From NCBI GenBank assembly GCA_965222895.1, contig CBDCVB010000001.1, forward strand, positions 682,001 through 746,000: 64,000 bases of DNA, read 5' to 3'. The first letter of the stretch is position 1. Each line of letters starts with the position of its first letter. The stretch is from Bin87 sp965222895. GTDB taxonomy: Bacteria > Chloroflexota > Dehalococcoidia > Lucifugimonadales > UBA3495. The notes below the pieces were generated by a model. That model was not told the DNA's origin. It ran no database searches and was given only the letters and a program-made list of their open reading frames with translations. This document shows, piece by piece, positions 26,540 through 35,255 of this stretch. A program made the position numbers and the translations under genes.

Positions 26540-27203
26540 AGACCAATTCCCTTTGGGCCATCATTTCATCCTGGAAATAGTGTTCTCGCTTGCCGTGTGG
26601 GTCGGGCAGACCTCTGACGTGGGTTTTTATGCCGATGAGCTGGCTGAGATATGGGCCCATAGAGAAGTGCCGCTTGCGGCCTGGGGCGTCGTCATGGTAG
26701 TCGACCAGCATCGCCAGTTCGATGCCCTCGAAAGGGCCGCTCATGTAAAGGCCAGTGAGTTCGGGCGGGGTCATGTACATTTCTTTGATGCCCCACTGGC
26801 GGCAAAAGTCGGCAATGTCGTCGAGGGGTAAATCCTCAATGTTAACCCGTGGCGTCAAGTCGGGTTCGGCGCCGGTGAGGGTGCGGACCAGGTCGGGAGC
26901 GTGTTCGGTTACCGCTTGGGCCAGTTCGTCCACGCTGGTGCGTCCAGGGTGGTGCGCGAGGGTGTTGCGGAGGTCAACCCACCAGGCCCAACCGTAATCG
27001 GGATAGGCCGGCTCCAGTTGGCGGGAATGGCGCTCAATGACATCGCCGATGCAAATCAGGCCGTAGGCGGCAGAATATTGCATCCGCCGTTCGATCTGGA
27101 GCGTGCGTGGATCAAGTTCCTGGAGCACGAACAGGGTTTGGGTAATCTGGCTGACTACTGCGTTGATGGCGTCGGTGAGCAAAGCATCCGATTTGGCGGT
27201 CAT
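26529..27203 (-). CDS. HepT-like domain fused to a degenerate MNT nucleotidyltransferase domain
   Basis: The ATG at 27201-27203 has GGAGG seven bases upstream and yields 224 residues. Residues 1-115 resemble HepT: RRMQYSAAYGLICIGDVIERHSRQL and LRNTLAHHPG, with R-x4-H present but no following Tyr. Residues 125-224 align with MNT/MntA antitoxins: DDIADFCRQWGIKEMYM at the start, SQLIGIKTHVRGL in the middle and QRELVYVE at the end. The catalytic GS-x10-DxD is missing; GS is TP, and the DxD strand reads GIELAMLVDY. It looks like a toxin and an inactive antitoxin fused in one chain, coupled to a second HepT-like gene. Confidence 0.6.
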   Translation of the reverse strand: MTAKSDALLTDAINAVVSQITQTLFVLQELDPRTLQIERRMQYSAAYGLICIGDVIERHSRQLEPAYPDYGWAWWVDLRNTLAHHPGRTSVDELAQAVTEHAPDLVRTLTGAEPDLTPRVNIEDLPLDDIADFCRQWGIKEMYMTPPELTGLYMSGPFEGIELAMLVDYHDDAPGRKRHFSMGPYLSQLIGIKTHVRGLPDPHGKREHYFQDEMMAQRELVYVE

Positions 27204-27384
27204 ATCGCTAACCTCCGGCGGGTTGATTACATCATAACGCGCAAGATATGGCCGCGTCTGCCGGCTGGGTTGGCGCCTTTCCGGGGACGGTTGATCCGCC
27301 ACAAAGTGACTCGTCCTCGTGTCGGCAACCCAACACGTCGTGCTATTCTGGCAACAATCGGGCGACGGGAACCGGGAATATCGT

Positions 27385-27714
27385 ATGCCACTTGAATCTT
27401 GCGATGGCGCGCATTCTTCCGATGACCAGCAGCTGGCCGGCAGCGGGAATGAACCGGCGCTTACTTTCCGTCCATTGACGCCGGCGCTGATGGATGCGTT
27501 GGGCGCCGTGCTGCGGGGCAACTTCGGCGCGGACTGCTGGTGTATGTACCCGCGTTTGAGCGATACAGAGATGCGGGAGCTGCCGGGGGAAGGTTCGATC
27601 AGCCCCCGGCGACGCGTGGCCGTGACGGAACTCGCGGGTGGGAATCGGGCGCCGGGTTCGAAGTTGTGCGTGGGCTGTTGGAACATCGGCCACGCAACCG
27701 GCTGCCGCGCGTAG
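27385..27714 (+). pseudogene. Truncated GNAT-like acetyltransferase remnant
   Basis: The reading frame from the ATG at 27385 contains LTFRPLTPALMDALGAVL, FGADCWCMYPRLSDTEMREL and AVTELAGGNRAPG. These resemble the first third of a GNAT-family subgroup marked by a CWCM(W/Y) segment. The expected continuation with the acetyl-CoA binding strand is absent; the frame ends in a cysteine-rich nonsense tail. The coding region is probably decayed. Confidence in the family is modest. Confidence 0.4.
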
Positions 27715-27769
27715 CGACGCGTATCAACACCTCGCGCTGATGGGTAGCGCCGGCGGGCGCCTGCCGCAA

Positions 27770-29185
27770 TCAGTCGCCGGGGCTGGCAGGTTCGGGAGCC
27801 AGGCGGCCCACGCTCCGGGCGATTTCCCGGTCGCGCTGCTGCTGCAAACGGTCGGGCAGGCGAGGCGGCGGGAGGAACCAGTATCCGACTGCGGCGGCGA
27901 GGTAGAGGATGACCAGCGGGAACAGCGCCCAGTAGAAGCTGCCGGTGTGGTCGTAGATGACTCCCATCCACATTGCCGTCCCCATAGATAACAACTGATC
28001 GGGCAGGTGCTGCCACCCGCGCAGAGTAGCGAAGGAGCGGCGGCCGAAGAAGTCGCCCATGATTGCCCAATTCAGGGGATTGGCGCTCTCGCCAAAGGCC
28101 AGAAGGCCAATGAATACCATCAGTTGCCAGATGTGGCCGCTTTGCGTAATGAGGGAGCCGAGGGCCAGCGCGCCGGATACCATGCACACGGCGCTCATTT
28201 TACGGCGGTCTATCTTGTCGCCAAGCCATCCCACGCAGGGGTTGAACACCATGTTGGCCAAGGAGAAAGCGCCGACGAACCCCGCTGCGATGGCGAGATA
28301 CCTCCCTTCAGCCGCCGGTGGCCCGGCGCCTTCCAGGAACCAGACCATCATCGGCACCAACAGGAAAGAGGCGCCGGCATGGACGATGTTACGGAATGCA
28401 GTGGACATGACCAGCAACCAGTACGACGGGGTACGCATTGCTTCCTTCACGGTAAAATCCGTTTCGCCGAACTGGAGCCTCCGGCGCTGCGTAACGCCGG
28501 ATTCCTGGTTCGCCGCCGGTGAAGGGGAATCGGCCGATGCCGGGGGATCGCCGTCCGGCAACTGGCCCATTTCCTCGGGAGCGCGGCGCAGGAAATACGA
28601 CAACGGAAGGACAACCCCAAGGATGGCGAATCCCAGCACGGTGCAGGAATCGCGCCAACCCAACCACACGACCAGCAATCCAACCAGCGGGGCGGTGGCG
28701 CCGCCCAACCCGTTGCCCATGCTGACCACCGCCATGGCCAGTCCGCGCCGACGCCTGAACCAGTTATTGACGGCGGCGATTGAAGCGTTGTTGTATCCGG
28801 AACGGAACCCCACGGACATGAAGCCGACGAATACCAGCAAAAACCACCAGTAGTTGGCGGTGTGGCCCAACAGGATGAAACCCAGCCCCGACATTAACCC
28901 GCCGAACGCCAGCATCACGCGCGGGCCATACTTGTCGGTGCAGTAACCCATCAGTGGCCCCTGCAATCCGCCAATGAAACGACCCAGCAGCTCCGCAAAC
29001 CCCAGCATGGTTCTGGTGCCAGGGGTCAGTCCCAGGATAGATTTGGGGAATATGAGGTCCGACTCGATGGGAATGTAGAATACGGTGAAGCCCCGGTTGA
29101 AGGATCCGTGCTTCATTCCGTCGGCCAGGAGGCTGACGATGACAACCCACCAACCGTAGAAGATTTTGGGGCGACGCGGGCGCAT
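27770..29185 (-). CDS. MFS transporter (operon with CoA-transferases)
   Basis: The 471-residue membrane carrier has about 12 helices. It starts FYGWWVVIVSLLADGM, typical of the monocarboxylate/oxalate-formate-like MFS group. The loop 2-3 motif is GPLMGYCTDKYGPRVML, and in the second half GWLGDKIDRRKMS. A charged loop of about 40 residues separates the halves. Its ATG overlaps the stop of the upstream CoA-transferase (TAATG), so it is translated from the same message as two CaiB/BaiF enzymes. It probably imports or exports an organic acid processed by them; the substrate is inferred only from context. Confidence 0.88.
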   Translation of the reverse strand: MRPRRPKIFYGWWVVIVSLLADGMKHGSFNRGFTVFYIPIESDLIFPKSILGLTPGTRTMLGFAELLGRFIGGLQGPLMGYCTDKYGPRVMLAFGGLMSGLGFILLGHTANYWWFLLVFVGFMSVGFRSGYNNASIAAVNNWFRRRRGLAMAVVSMGNGLGGATAPLVGLLVVWLGWRDSCTVLGFAILGVVLPLSYFLRRAPEEMGQLPDGDPPASADSPSPAANQESGVTQRRRLQFGETDFTVKEAMRTPSYWLLVMSTAFRNIVHAGASFLLVPMMVWFLEGAGPPAAEGRYLAIAAGFVGAFSLANMVFNPCVGWLGDKIDRRKMSAVCMVSGALALGSLITQSGHIWQLMVFIGLLAFGESANPLNWAIMGDFFGRRSFATLRGWQHLPDQLLSMGTAMWMGVIYDHTGSFYWALFPLVILYLAAAVGYWFLPPPRLPDRLQQQRDREIARSVGRLAPEPASPGD

Positions 29186-30453
29186 TAATATACCGCCTGC
29201 TCGGTCATCAGCTGTTCCAGGCTGGGTTCGTCGATGCCGAGCACCTCGCCGAGGACGTAGGCGTTGTGCTGGCCAAGCAACGGCGCGGGAATGTGAACAT
29301 CACCCGGGGTATCGCTGAAGCGCCAGGGTATACCGTAAACCAGCTCCGCCCCGACGTGAGGATGGTCGATTTCGACATAAGTTTCACGAGCATTGAGGTG
29401 CGGGTCGGCAAACTGGTCGGCGATGTTCATTACCGGCATGGCGGCCACGCCCCCGGCCTGCAACAGCTCGGTTATTTCCCATGCCGGCAGGGTACGAGTC
29501 CAGTTGGAAATGGCCGCGTCCAACGCCCGGCGATTTTGCCAGCGGGACGGCGCGTCCGCGAACCGGGTATCGTCAGCCAGCGTTGCATCCGCGATGATGC
29601 CGGTCAGGGCGCGCCACTCTGCATCGCTGCCGACACTGATGGACACCCAGCCGTCCGGATCGGCGCACGGGTAGTTGTTGTTGGGGGCAAGATCAGGGTC
29701 GTCGTTGCCGGGTGGCGCTGGGATGTCGCCGGTCATCTGATATTGCAGCATCGGGACGCCCAGCATCGACGCGGTGCCCTCCAGGTGGGCAGCTTCCACG
29801 TACTGCCCGGAGCCGGTGCGGTTGCGATGACGCAAGGCCGCCGCGATGGACAGGGCGGTGAACAATGCCGCCACCGTATCGCTCCAGGCCGCCTGCAACT
29901 CGCCCACCAGCGGTTCACCATCTTCCGGAGGGTAGCCGACCAGGCTCATGTGGCCGGACAGGGCCTGGATGATGGGAGCGTAAGCCAGCATATCGCGGAG
30001 CGGGCCGGTGTCGCCAAAGGCCGGCATGGCCGCCACGATGATGTCGGGTTTGATGCGGCGCAACGATTCGTAGTCCATTCCCAGCCGTTCCAGCACGCCG
30101 GGGGAAAAGTTGGCCAGCACCACGTCGCTGACGTTCACCAGGCGTTGCAGGGTGGCGCGGCCCGCGTCGGTGCGCAGGTTGAGGGTGATGCTGAGCTTGT
30201 TGCGATTGAGGCCGTGAAACACGGGCTGGAGCTCGGGCCACAGTCCCCGGTCGCCGCCGGCGGTGTCTTCGCCGTTCTGGCTCCGTAGCGGCGCGACCAG
30301 GGGACGGCCCAGCCGCATACCGTCCATGCGGGCGCGGCTTTCCACCTTGATGACCTGCGCGCCCATATCGGCCAGCAACTGACCGGCCATCGGCCCGGCC
30401 CACGCACTGCCGAGGTCGACGACGCGGACGTTGCGCAACGGTCGCCGAGTCAT
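29185..30453 (-). CDS. CaiB/BaiF family (type III) CoA-transferase, second of a pair
   Basis: Type III CoA-transferases move CoA between carboxylic acids through a catalytic aspartate. The 422-residue protein opens LRNVRVVDLGSAWAGPMAGQLLADMGAQVIKVE, then has LSITLNLRTDAGRATLQRLV, SDVVLANFSPGVLERLGMDYESL, and RKPDIIVAAMPAFGDTGP-like blocks. The position normally holding the catalytic Asp, in the N-F-x-P-G-V-x-D/E region, deserves alignment: here it is NFSPGVLE. Its ATG overlaps the upstream stop (ATGA). Two different family members in tandem often form a heteromeric enzyme or act on two steps. Confidence 0.88.
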   Translation of the reverse strand: MTRRPLRNVRVVDLGSAWAGPMAGQLLADMGAQVIKVESRARMDGMRLGRPLVAPLRSQNGEDTAGGDRGLWPELQPVFHGLNRNKLSITLNLRTDAGRATLQRLVNVSDVVLANFSPGVLERLGMDYESLRRIKPDIIVAAMPAFGDTGPLRDMLAYAPIIQALSGHMSLVGYPPEDGEPLVGELQAAWSDTVAALFTALSIAAALRHRNRTGSGQYVEAAHLEGTASMLGVPMLQYQMTGDIPAPPGNDDPDLAPNNNYPCADPDGWVSISVGSDAEWRALTGIIADATLADDTRFADAPSRWQNRRALDAAISNWTRTLPAWEITELLQAGGVAAMPVMNIADQFADPHLNARETYVEIDHPHVGAELVYGIPWRFSDTPGDVHIPAPLLGQHNAYVLGEVLGIDEPSLEQLMTEQAVY

Positions 30454-31730
30454 CGGCCCACGCTCGGGATGGTTGAACGGGCCGATTGCCGGTCATACGG
30501 CGCCGGTTCCCCGAGTATCTCAGCGTTATGCTCACCCAGCAGCGGAGCCGGACGCACCACCCGGCAGGGCGAACCATGCAACCGGGCCGGCGCGCCGGGA
30601 TACCGGAACGCGCCGGCCTGCGGATGTCCAACCTCGCGGAACCAGTCGCGTTCCAGCAGCTGGGGCGATTCCAGCACCTCGTCGAAGGTAAGCACCGGCG
30701 CGCAGGGGATGCGATTTTGCAGACACAGCTGGAGGATTTCGTCCTTGGTGTACTGCATAAACCAGGGGGCAATCAGGCTTTCGGCCTCCTCTGGGTACTG
30801 GTCGCTCATGGCGCGGCGGTCGCGGTAACGTGGCTCTTCCATCCAGGGAGGCTCACCCAGCAGGCTGAGGAAACGCTGGTACTGCTCCAACTGCGGCGCA
30901 TCTATGCACACGTAGCCATCCCGGCAGGGCAGCACGCAGTTCGGAAACAGGCCCAGCCGCATCCGGTTGCCTGACCGGGAACCGGCGATGCCACGGTAGA
31001 TGAATGTTGGCAGATGGTAGCCGGTGAGCAGCGTGGCGATAACGCCCGAATCGGCCACGTCGATGTATTGGCCGGCCGTGCTGTGAGCAGCATCGGGATC
31101 GGAGTCGTCGGACCTGGCTGCGGCGGATTCTCGACCCAGCAACGCGACCACCGCAGCATAGGCGCCCCCGATGCCGGCCAGGTATGCGGCCTGCTGGTCG
31201 GGAGTGGTGAGCGGTTCTCGGTGGGGGTGTCCGGTGCCAAAGCTCATGCCGCTCAGAGCGTTCACCTGCAGGTCGTAACCAGCGTACTCGCTATAGTCGC
31301 CGGCGCGTCCGAAGGGCGACAGGGACACTGTAATCAGACGGGGATGACGGCGCCGGAGCTGCTCCGCGGTGATGCCGAAGTCAAAGAGAACGTTGAACGG
31401 CTGGTTCTCGACGAAAATGTCGGCGGTGTCGAGCAGGCGATGCAGAGTTGCGAGTCCTTCGGGAGAATGCAGGTCCAGCGTAACGCTCCGCTTGCCCACG
31501 CTGGCAAAGAGGAACAGGCCGCTGCGCTCGGGATGGGCTACACCGTCGGGGAATGGTCCGCGCCGACGAGCAGGGTCGCCACCGTCGGCCGGCTCCACCT
31601 TGATGACATCAGCGCCAAACTCGGCGAGCAACTTGGCGCAGAACGGGGCCGAAACCATTCGACCCCACTCCACGACGCGAACGTCATCCAGTGGCGACGG
31701 CGGCGATAGTGATGTCCCGACCTGCGACAC
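30450..31730 (-). CDS. CaiB/BaiF family (type III) CoA-transferase, first of a pair
   Basis: The 426-residue protein has the family opening LDDVRVVEWGRMVSAPFCAKLLAEFGADVIKVEP. It continues with SVTLDLHSPEGLATLHRLLDTADIFVENQPF and HPRLITVSLSPFGRAGDYSEYAGYDL. In the ADIFVEN-x-PF segment the usual R-P-G-x-x-D is replaced, so the catalytic residue is uncertain and the subunit may be non-catalytic. Translation starts at a GTG (31728-31730) with GGAGGAGG eight to nine bases upstream. It is the first gene of a three-gene, stop-start-coupled operon with another CoA-transferase and an MFS carrier, suggesting uptake and CoA activation of an organic acid. Confidence 0.88.
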   Translation of the reverse strand: MSQVGTSLSPPSPLDDVRVVEWGRMVSAPFCAKLLAEFGADVIKVEPADGGDPARRRGPFPDGVAHPERSGLFLFASVGKRSVTLDLHSPEGLATLHRLLDTADIFVENQPFNVLFDFGITAEQLRRRHPRLITVSLSPFGRAGDYSEYAGYDLQVNALSGMSFGTGHPHREPLTTPDQQAAYLAGIGGAYAAVVALLGRESAAARSDDSDPDAAHSTAGQYIDVADSGVIATLLTGYHLPTFIYRGIAGSRSGNRMRLGLFPNCVLPCRDGYVCIDAPQLEQYQRFLSLLGEPPWMEEPRYRDRRAMSDQYPEEAESLIAPWFMQYTKDEILQLCLQNRIPCAPVLTFDEVLESPQLLERDWFREVGHPQAGAFRYPGAPARLHGSPCRVVRPAPLLGEHNAEILGEPAPYDRQSARSTIPSVGR

Positions 31731-31812
31731 GAATAGCGCCTCCTCCGGCGCCGCAGTGTACAGGTGGGAAGATGCGCAGGCCCGGATACGTGGGGTAGAT
31801 AATCAGGACACG

Positions 31813-31818
31813 ATTATA
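31813..31818 (-). promoter_or_regulatory. Predicted -10 box for the CoA-transferase/MFS operon
   Basis: The minus strand has a perfect TATAAT about 83 bases upstream of the GTG start. The -35 region at 17 bases spacing (TATACT) matches poorly, so this may be an extended or activator-dependent promoter. Confidence 0.35.
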
Positions 31819-32129
31819 TCCATGATTAGAGGCGCAGTATAGGACGGGGGTTGCCGGGGCGCAAGGCGAGGGCAGGACACCCAGGGTAATTCGATCGTTT
31901 CCTTCATACAGACATTGAGCCGGAATCCTGATCTGTTTCCCTCCAGCAATGTCTCTGCGACAAGCAGTTAGTTGGGGTTCCAGCGCAGCGTGTACCGACT
32001 AGGGCTTTACAATCGAATGCCCTGCGGGGTGCCTGATTCGCTACTACTGCGTATCCGGATTGACTAACCCGGTAATATGAAGTATTCTGGGTAGCGACCC
32101 CCTCATCCTGTTTCGACGGATGGGCAGCG

Positions 32130-32150
32130 AACCGCCCCTAGTGGGCGGTT
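32130..32150 (+). terminator. Strong 8-bp hairpin followed by a T-rich stretch, upstream of the NYN gene
   Basis: AACCGCCC and GGGCGGTT pair perfectly around the loop CTAGT and are followed by GCGCATTTTAAGGA. It looks like an intrinsic terminator or attenuator. Because it lies 20 bases before the NYN start, it may control read-through into that gene. The ribosome site AAGGA lies just after it. Confidence 0.45.
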
Positions 32151-32170
32151 GCGCATTTTAAGGAATTCGT

Positions 32171-32809
32171 TTGCCACCAGCGATCGCATATATTGACGGA
32201 TTGAATTTTTATTACGGAGCCGTAAGAAATCGTCCGGCTCTGAAATGGCTGAACCCCAAGGCAATGCTCCAGAGGTTGTTTCCGGAAGAAAACATTACGG
32301 TAATCCGGTACTTTGCGGCGCCGGTTATGTTAACGCCTGGTGACCCAGATGCTCCAGCGAGACAGGCCGTGTATTTCAGAGCGCTGGAGACCATACGAAT
32401 CCTGCAAATGCACCGCGGCCGCATGGCAGTTCGGAAGAAATCGGGAGTCTTGTTGCCAGCAACGAACCCACCCCAAATTGCGACTATTGAAGTATTCGAA
32501 GAGAAACGCACCGACGTGAATATCGCGTCCAATATGCTGTTGGACGCTCATCAATTGCGCTGCGATACCGTCATTGTGGTATCGAACGACTCCGACCTGA
32601 CGACTCCCATAGAAATGCTCGTAAATACGCTGGGTAAAACCGTAATTACCGTGAATCCGGGCCGGCCAGACCGGCAGAGCAGCGAATTGAGGAAAGCATC
32701 GACCCGAACCGTTTGGGAGATTAATGCTTCCGTTTTGATGGCTTCGCAATTCCCCGACCGATTGATCGATGTCCGAGGCGGATTTACCCGGCCAAGGTCG
32801 TGGGCATAA
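32171..32809 (+). CDS. NYN-domain (PIN-like) putative ribonuclease
   Basis: The 212-residue protein begins with TTG at 32171, with AAGGA seven bases upstream. NYN hallmarks are AYIDGLNFYYG near the N-terminus, where Asp and Asn bind metal, TDVNIASNMLLDAH in the middle and VIVVSNDSDLTTPIEML with the paired acidic residues. These form the PIN-like metal site used to cut RNA. NYN proteins act in RNA processing or decay, and some act in phage defence. There is no adjacent antitoxin. A second, shorter NYN gene with the same organisation lies on the other side of the hydantoinase, at 34525-35104. Confidence 0.85.
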   Translation: MPPAIAYIDGLNFYYGAVRNRPALKWLNPKAMLQRLFPEENITVIRYFAAPVMLTPGDPDAPARQAVYFRALETIRILQMHRGRMAVRKKSGVLLPATNPPQIATIEVFEEKRTDVNIASNMLLDAHQLRCDTVIVVSNDSDLTTPIEMLVNTLGKTVITVNPGRPDRQSSELRKASTRTVWEINASVLMASQFPDRLIDVRGGFTRPRSWA

Positions 32810-32851
32810 CTCAACCCGGCGACCCTGGCTTGGTTTGCGTTAGCAATTCCC

Positions 32852-34276
32852 CTACCCAATCGGGCGGTTGGTTACCTCGCGGTCTATTTTGCGGGGGATC
32901 CACTTGCCGCCGCCGGCCGGGGCGGTTAGCTGGCCGTTTTCTACGGCCACGGCGCCGCGCATGATAGTCATCACGGGCCAACCCTCAATCTCAAAGTCTT
33001 CCCAGATGCTGTAGTCGCTGATGTGGAAGTCGTCCGTGGTGAGACGCTTCTTGATGGTGGGGTCGATGAGGGTGATGTCAGCGTCGCTGCCGGGGGCCAG
33101 GGCGCCCTTGCGGGGGTACAGGCCCATGATGCGGGCGCAGTTGGCCGAGGTTACGTCGACGAAACGTTGCAGGGACATACCGCGCTTCGACACACCCTCG
33201 CTGTAGGTGATGCCGACGCGGGTTTCCGCGCCGTTGTGGCCGCCGGTAACGTCCCGCACCGTCTTGCCTTCGATTTTCAGGTCCCAGTTGGTGCAATACT
33301 CGTCGGTGGCCATCGTATGCAGGCCGCCCCAGGCGATGCCCTTCCACAGCATGGAGGCGTCTTCCGGCGATTTGAGGGATGGGTAGGTATGGTACTTCAT
33401 CCCGTTCTCTTCTTTGTAATTGTTGGCGTTGAAGCAGGCGTAGTTGTGCAGGGTTTCGCCGTACACGGCCATGCCCTTGTTGCGCGCTTCGCCGATGGCG
33501 TTGATGCCTTCACGGGCGCTGACGTGGACGAAGTACACCGGCGCGCCAGTCCATTCGGCCACCCGCAGCACGCGCCGGAAGGACACGTCTTCCGACTCGT
33601 TGCTGTGCACCAGCGGCATATTCCACCACTCGTTGCGCTCCTCGCGCTGCAGCTTTTCGTACATATACTGCACCATATCGTCGTCTTCAGAGTGGACGAG
33701 CAGCATGGCGTCGTTGCGCTGGATGACTTCCATCAGGTCGTGCAAGTGGCCCATGCCAACCTTGCGCGGCTCGCCGGACATTTCGGGCGGGCGGATGTTG
33801 GTGGTGAATATTTTTACGCTGGCCCAGCCATCTTCGATGTGCTCGTGCAGGGATTCCAGCGTGCGTTGGGGAATTTCGCCCAGCACCATCAGATGGTGGG
33901 CGTAATCAGCGTAGGAGTTGCCACGCCAGGAGTTCGTGCGCTCCTGGATGGCCTCGGGAATGGTGTTGCCGGGATGATGGATGGCAAAGTCCATCAGCGT
34001 GGTGGTGCCGCCAAACAGCGCGGCGCGGCTAACCTGTTCCGGCGGAGCGGTGCGCAGGTTGCCCGGCCCCATGATGGGCGCGTCAATGTGAGCGTGGGGC
34101 TCGATGCCGCCGGGGACGACCACCTTGCCGGTGGCGTCAATAACGCGTGTAACGTCGTCCGTCATGGTGTTGGGCGCGGTGATGGCGACGATTTTCTCGC
34201 CCTGGATGCACACGTCCCAGTCGCCCACGCCCCAGGGCGTAACCACCTGGCCGCTGCGGATAATTAAGTCCAGCAT
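32852..34276 (-). CDS. Hydantoinase/dihydropyrimidinase-type cyclic amidohydrolase
   Basis: The enzyme hydrolyses the cyclic amide ring of dihydropyrimidines or hydantoins. The 474-residue protein starts at the ATG 34274-34276, which has GGAGGG upstream. It shows the binuclear zinc site: PHAHID (HxH) near residue 56, SVKIFTTN with the lysine that is carboxylated, LLVHSEDDD, VYFVHVSAREG, and the late catalytic region where TDEYCT replaces the commoner TDHxP. It ends with a composite beta-domain (GSDADITLIDP, IMRGAVAVENGQL). It stands alone between two NYN genes. The TDEYC variation suggests substrate specificity different from classical DHPases. Confidence 0.92.
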   Translation of the reverse strand: MLDLIIRSGQVVTPWGVGDWDVCIQGEKIVAITAPNTMTDDVTRVIDATGKVVVPGGIEPHAHIDAPIMGPGNLRTAPPEQVSRAALFGGTTTLMDFAIHHPGNTIPEAIQERTNSWRGNSYADYAHHLMVLGEIPQRTLESLHEHIEDGWASVKIFTTNIRPPEMSGEPRKVGMGHLHDLMEVIQRNDAMLLVHSEDDDMVQYMYEKLQREERNEWWNMPLVHSNESEDVSFRRVLRVAEWTGAPVYFVHVSAREGINAIGEARNKGMAVYGETLHNYACFNANNYKEENGMKYHTYPSLKSPEDASMLWKGIAWGGLHTMATDEYCTNWDLKIEGKTVRDVTGGHNGAETRVGITYSEGVSKRGMSLQRFVDVTSANCARIMGLYPRKGALAPGSDADITLIDPTIKKRLTTDDFHISDYSIWEDFEIEGWPVMTIMRGAVAVENGQLTAPAGGGKWIPRKIDREVTNRPIG

Positions 34277-34524
34277 AACATCCCTCCGAGTTGGGCGTCG
34301 GCCGGCGACCATTGCCGGCGTCGGCCGCTATGGATGGGGGTAGTATAGCGCAAATCTGTTGGTATGTTTGCGTAGCGCGTATAGGCTGGGCGTTTTTGGC
34401 TTCGATTCGCGGTTGACACCGGCCACTGCATCGACTACGCTGATTCTAATGTTGCTCTTCGTCTCCTCGCCTGCAATGGCGAGGCGGCTGGCGGGCGTTA
34501 TTTTTCTATTCATCATGTGCGACT

Positions 34525-35104
34525 GTGCCCGAACCGCTGAAACTCGTCCTTTTCATTGACGCGCAGAACACCTACCGAGGGGCGCGGGATGGTTTCTTTC
34601 CGGGCGGTGGGCCGGCAGCTTATGGGCAGTTCAACCCGGTGCGGCTGGGCGAGCTCATAGCAGCACGCGGCGGCCCTGGCGGAGCGTCGTGCGTTTCAGC
34701 CGGCGTCAGGATTTATACTGGACGCCCGGACTCAAATGTGGAACCAAGAACCTACGCTGCTCATATGCGGCAATGCGCTCGGTGGGAAGCGGACGGCGCA
34801 AGCGTAATCTGGCGATGGTTTAAGATACCCGCCCCGCAGGACGGGGTTGCCGGCGCAGGAGAAGGGCATTGACGTGGCCCTGTGCATCGACTTTGTGGCG
34901 ATGGCTATTGACGGCCTTTATGACGTGGGGGTGATTGTGTCCACCGACACTGATTTACTGCCCGCGCTCGAGTTCACGCGCAACCGCTACGCTGGTGTTC
35001 GCCATATCTCCGTGGCCGCCTGGGATGGACGGTGGCGAATGTCGTTGCGCCTGGCGCTAACATCTGGTGTCATTGGCTATCCAGAGCAGACTACGATGCC
35101 GTAG
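34525..35104 (+). pseudogene. Second NYN-domain protein, interrupted by a one-base frameshift
   Basis: The first frame, from GTG 34525, gives LKLVLFIDAQNTYRGARDGFF and SVIWRWF. The second continues RYPPRRTGLPAQEKGIDVALCIDFVAMAIDGLYDVGVIVSTDTDLLPALEF. Together they form a complete NYN fold of about 192 residues with the DxxN, DVAL and STDTDL metal-binding motifs. The frames join at 34819-34823 (TTTAA) if one base is removed. It is a recent inactivation or a sequencing insertion. It is similar in plan to the NYN gene at 32171. Confidence 0.75.
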
Positions 35105-35255
35105 CCGATGCCACCGATTACAACCGCTAATTGCCTATTCATCTTTGTTGCTCGCGGCATCGCCGCTAACGATGGTAGGGTAAGAGTAAGTTTGAAACCT
35201 GCCCCCACTCGCGGCATCTGGCGACTACGCGAATCAAAAACCCTGGCATAAACGG

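Larger units (their letters stand above)
31731..32170. other. 440-base gap between divergent genes
   Basis: No gene is supported. It contains a likely promoter for the CoA-transferase operon near 31813 and a hairpin at 32130-32150 ahead of the NYN gene. The middle (31860-32100) shows no repeat, RNA gene or conserved frame that I can recognise. Confidence 0.4.

Noticed and set aside
27204..28187. N-terminal extension of the HepT-MNT fusion frame
   Set aside because: The frame remains open upstream, but GGAGG-ATG at 27203 marks the true start. The extension has no domain and overlaps the other gene remnants and the MFS 3' end.
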